DNA of 64,000 bases from NCBI GenBank assembly GCA_030544215.1, contig JARZZO010000001.1, positions 39,149,670 through 39,213,669 of the forward strand, in the 5' to 3' direction. Both the position numbers and the translations under genes were made by a program. The DNA is from Zantedeschia hybrid cultivar (taxonomy: Eukaryota > Streptophyta > Magnoliopsida > Alismatales > Araceae). The notes beneath the pieces were generated by a model. That model saw only the letters and a program-made list of their open reading frames with translations, searched no databases and was not told the DNA's origin. Every line of letters begins with the position of its first letter. The first letter of the stretch is position 1. Positions 62,770-64,000 of this stretch are shown here, one piece after another.

Positions 62770-64000
62770 TATTGGGTTCGGTTGTAACCCTCGGAAATCA
62801 CAGAAGTGGAAGAACATAAAACAAAATAATTTCCCAAACCGATTCGGGGTCTGAATGATGCAACAAAAACGATCTAAATAAATCATACGAGATTTATCAC
62901 CTTGCATAGAATATGTTATCCTGTGAAAATCGATGCCCAACTCCACATAGTTTTAAGCCGCACAAATGTCCGGCCTCTAGAGCTGATCCACACGAATCTC
63001 GCAACAACGAAGTTTTCTTTCCCTTCAATCCGCACAACACAACCCCCTGCCTCAAAGCTTCTAGGAAGAATCCTATTCTTCCAACTAAAATCACTTGACG
63101 GCCAGGTATGGAATGGGTTGGAATAAAAACTTTAGCTTCTGCGGATTGCGGGTTTATAAAGGATTTAAAGGCGGCAGCTTGAACCGTCATTTCAGCCAAT
63201 CCCGTCATTTCACATAAATGTTAAACCCGATGACCTTTTATATATCAATATACTATTATTAGCTCATTTATCAAATAATCTTAATAATACATATATTATA
63301 TATATGTCCTTTATATTATTGTATATATACTTTTAAGCTATTTATAAATTCTTTTCCCAAAAGAATTTAATGCTTTAGTATATATTTTCCATACAATAAT
63401 ATTCCGTTCTACAAGAGTTATTTGTGTGTGATCCTCTAGGCCCATTATCACTCTGATTTGAAGATCCATTAACTTCTAATTTAATTAGAAGTAAATTAAA
63501 TCGGCTATTCCCAATAACCGTTTAATTTGTTCCGGACCTTCTTGATCACGTTAGGTCAAGCAAATCCGCGTGATCCCAGAGGATGCCGGGTTCATCTATT
63601 CCCTGTCTGGCACCTGTTAGTCTTTAGTTACCGTATCGTTATAATCTCTCGTTCTTTCTATGAGTCCGATCCGATCGTGTGGTATGGTTTTGTCAAACCA
63701 CCAGTGATCGTGTCGTCTGATCGTGACCTCCATAATAATTTCACGTTCGTTCCAAACGAACTGATACCACCATGGCCAGGGATTTAGTGGAGCGTCCATG
63801 TCATGACTCATTAACTGTCTGTGATTTACCTGACAGTGAGCGATCCCCTCTTGACCATTAACGGTCTTCGCATGTATCCCTATGTGGCTAATAATTCAGT
63901 GTTTCATAACTTATGGTTAAAGTCACTTAACCAAACATTAAACCACACCAGTCCTTATGCAAGACGACATTAATGTCTCAGGTCAAAGGATAAACGATAC
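62770..64000 (-). repeat. 5' LTR of Ty1/copia element B (partial, runs off window)
   Basis: Starts TATTGGGTTCGGTTGTAACC (terminal TG mutated) and aligns with the first 1231 bp of 26170-27853. Its right end and target duplication lie outside the window. Confidence 0.93.

Overview
This window is intergenic DNA from a large, retrotransposon-rich seed-plant genome, most likely an angiosperm. Almost all of it can be assigned to LTR retrotransposons of three lineages: Ty1/copia elements with LTRs of about 1.5-1.7 kb and a tRNA-iMet type primer site, Ty3/gypsy Tat elements with a second (aRNH) RNase H and large extra genes, and a Ty3/gypsy Tekay/Del-type chromovirus. I found no host single-copy gene, rRNA gene or CRISPR array. 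Every coding region carries stops or frameshifts, so these are decayed copies.

Left part (1-18.7 kb): a Tat-type gag remnant (366-1083) is followed by an uncharacterised repeat (about 1.1-3.4 kb) holding a tRNA-like segment. Then comes a nested stack on the minus strand: copia A (LTR 3385-5030) was hit by copia C (LTR 6233-7778), which was hit by copia D (LTR 8490-11260). D's LTR holds a solo LTR in the opposite orientation (9578-10810, target duplication TAAGG), and D's integrase was hit by a Tat element, Tat2 (LTR 13678-14979). Tat2 is cut off near 18.75 kb.

Middle (18.7-26.2 kb): copia E on the plus strand (LTR, long leader, gag-PR-INT in one frame broken by four stops) is truncated near 24.92 kb. 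An inverted second copy of the uncharacterised repeat follows.

Right part (26.2-64 kb): copia B (LTRs 26170-27853 and 62770 to the window end) is split in its RNase H by a giant Tat element, Tat1 (27984-56881, 1288-bp LTRs, target duplication ACGCT). Tat1's reverse transcriptase is in turn split by a 9.36-kb chromovirus (39618-48976, target duplication AGTAT). LTR divergence estimated by eye (about 3% for Tat1, about 1.6% for the chromovirus) agrees with this order.

The most interesting content is in the Tat elements. Downstream of gag-pol, on the opposite strand, Tat1 carries two plant-mobile-domain (PMD) type genes with their own TATA box, poly(A) signals and GT-AG introns; the second has seven exons and a coiled-coil tail. 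Their flanks, the Tat LTR U3, the Tat leader and, unexpectedly, the chromovirus LTRs are studded with about 56 copies of a module GCGTC-N10-GACGC. The spacer length is almost invariably 10 nt while its sequence varies, and tandem modules repeat every 30 bp. I propose, as inference, that these are binding sites for a dimeric factor, with the Tat-encoded PMD proteins as first candidates, forming a TE-encoded regulatory or anti-silencing system also used by the chromovirus.
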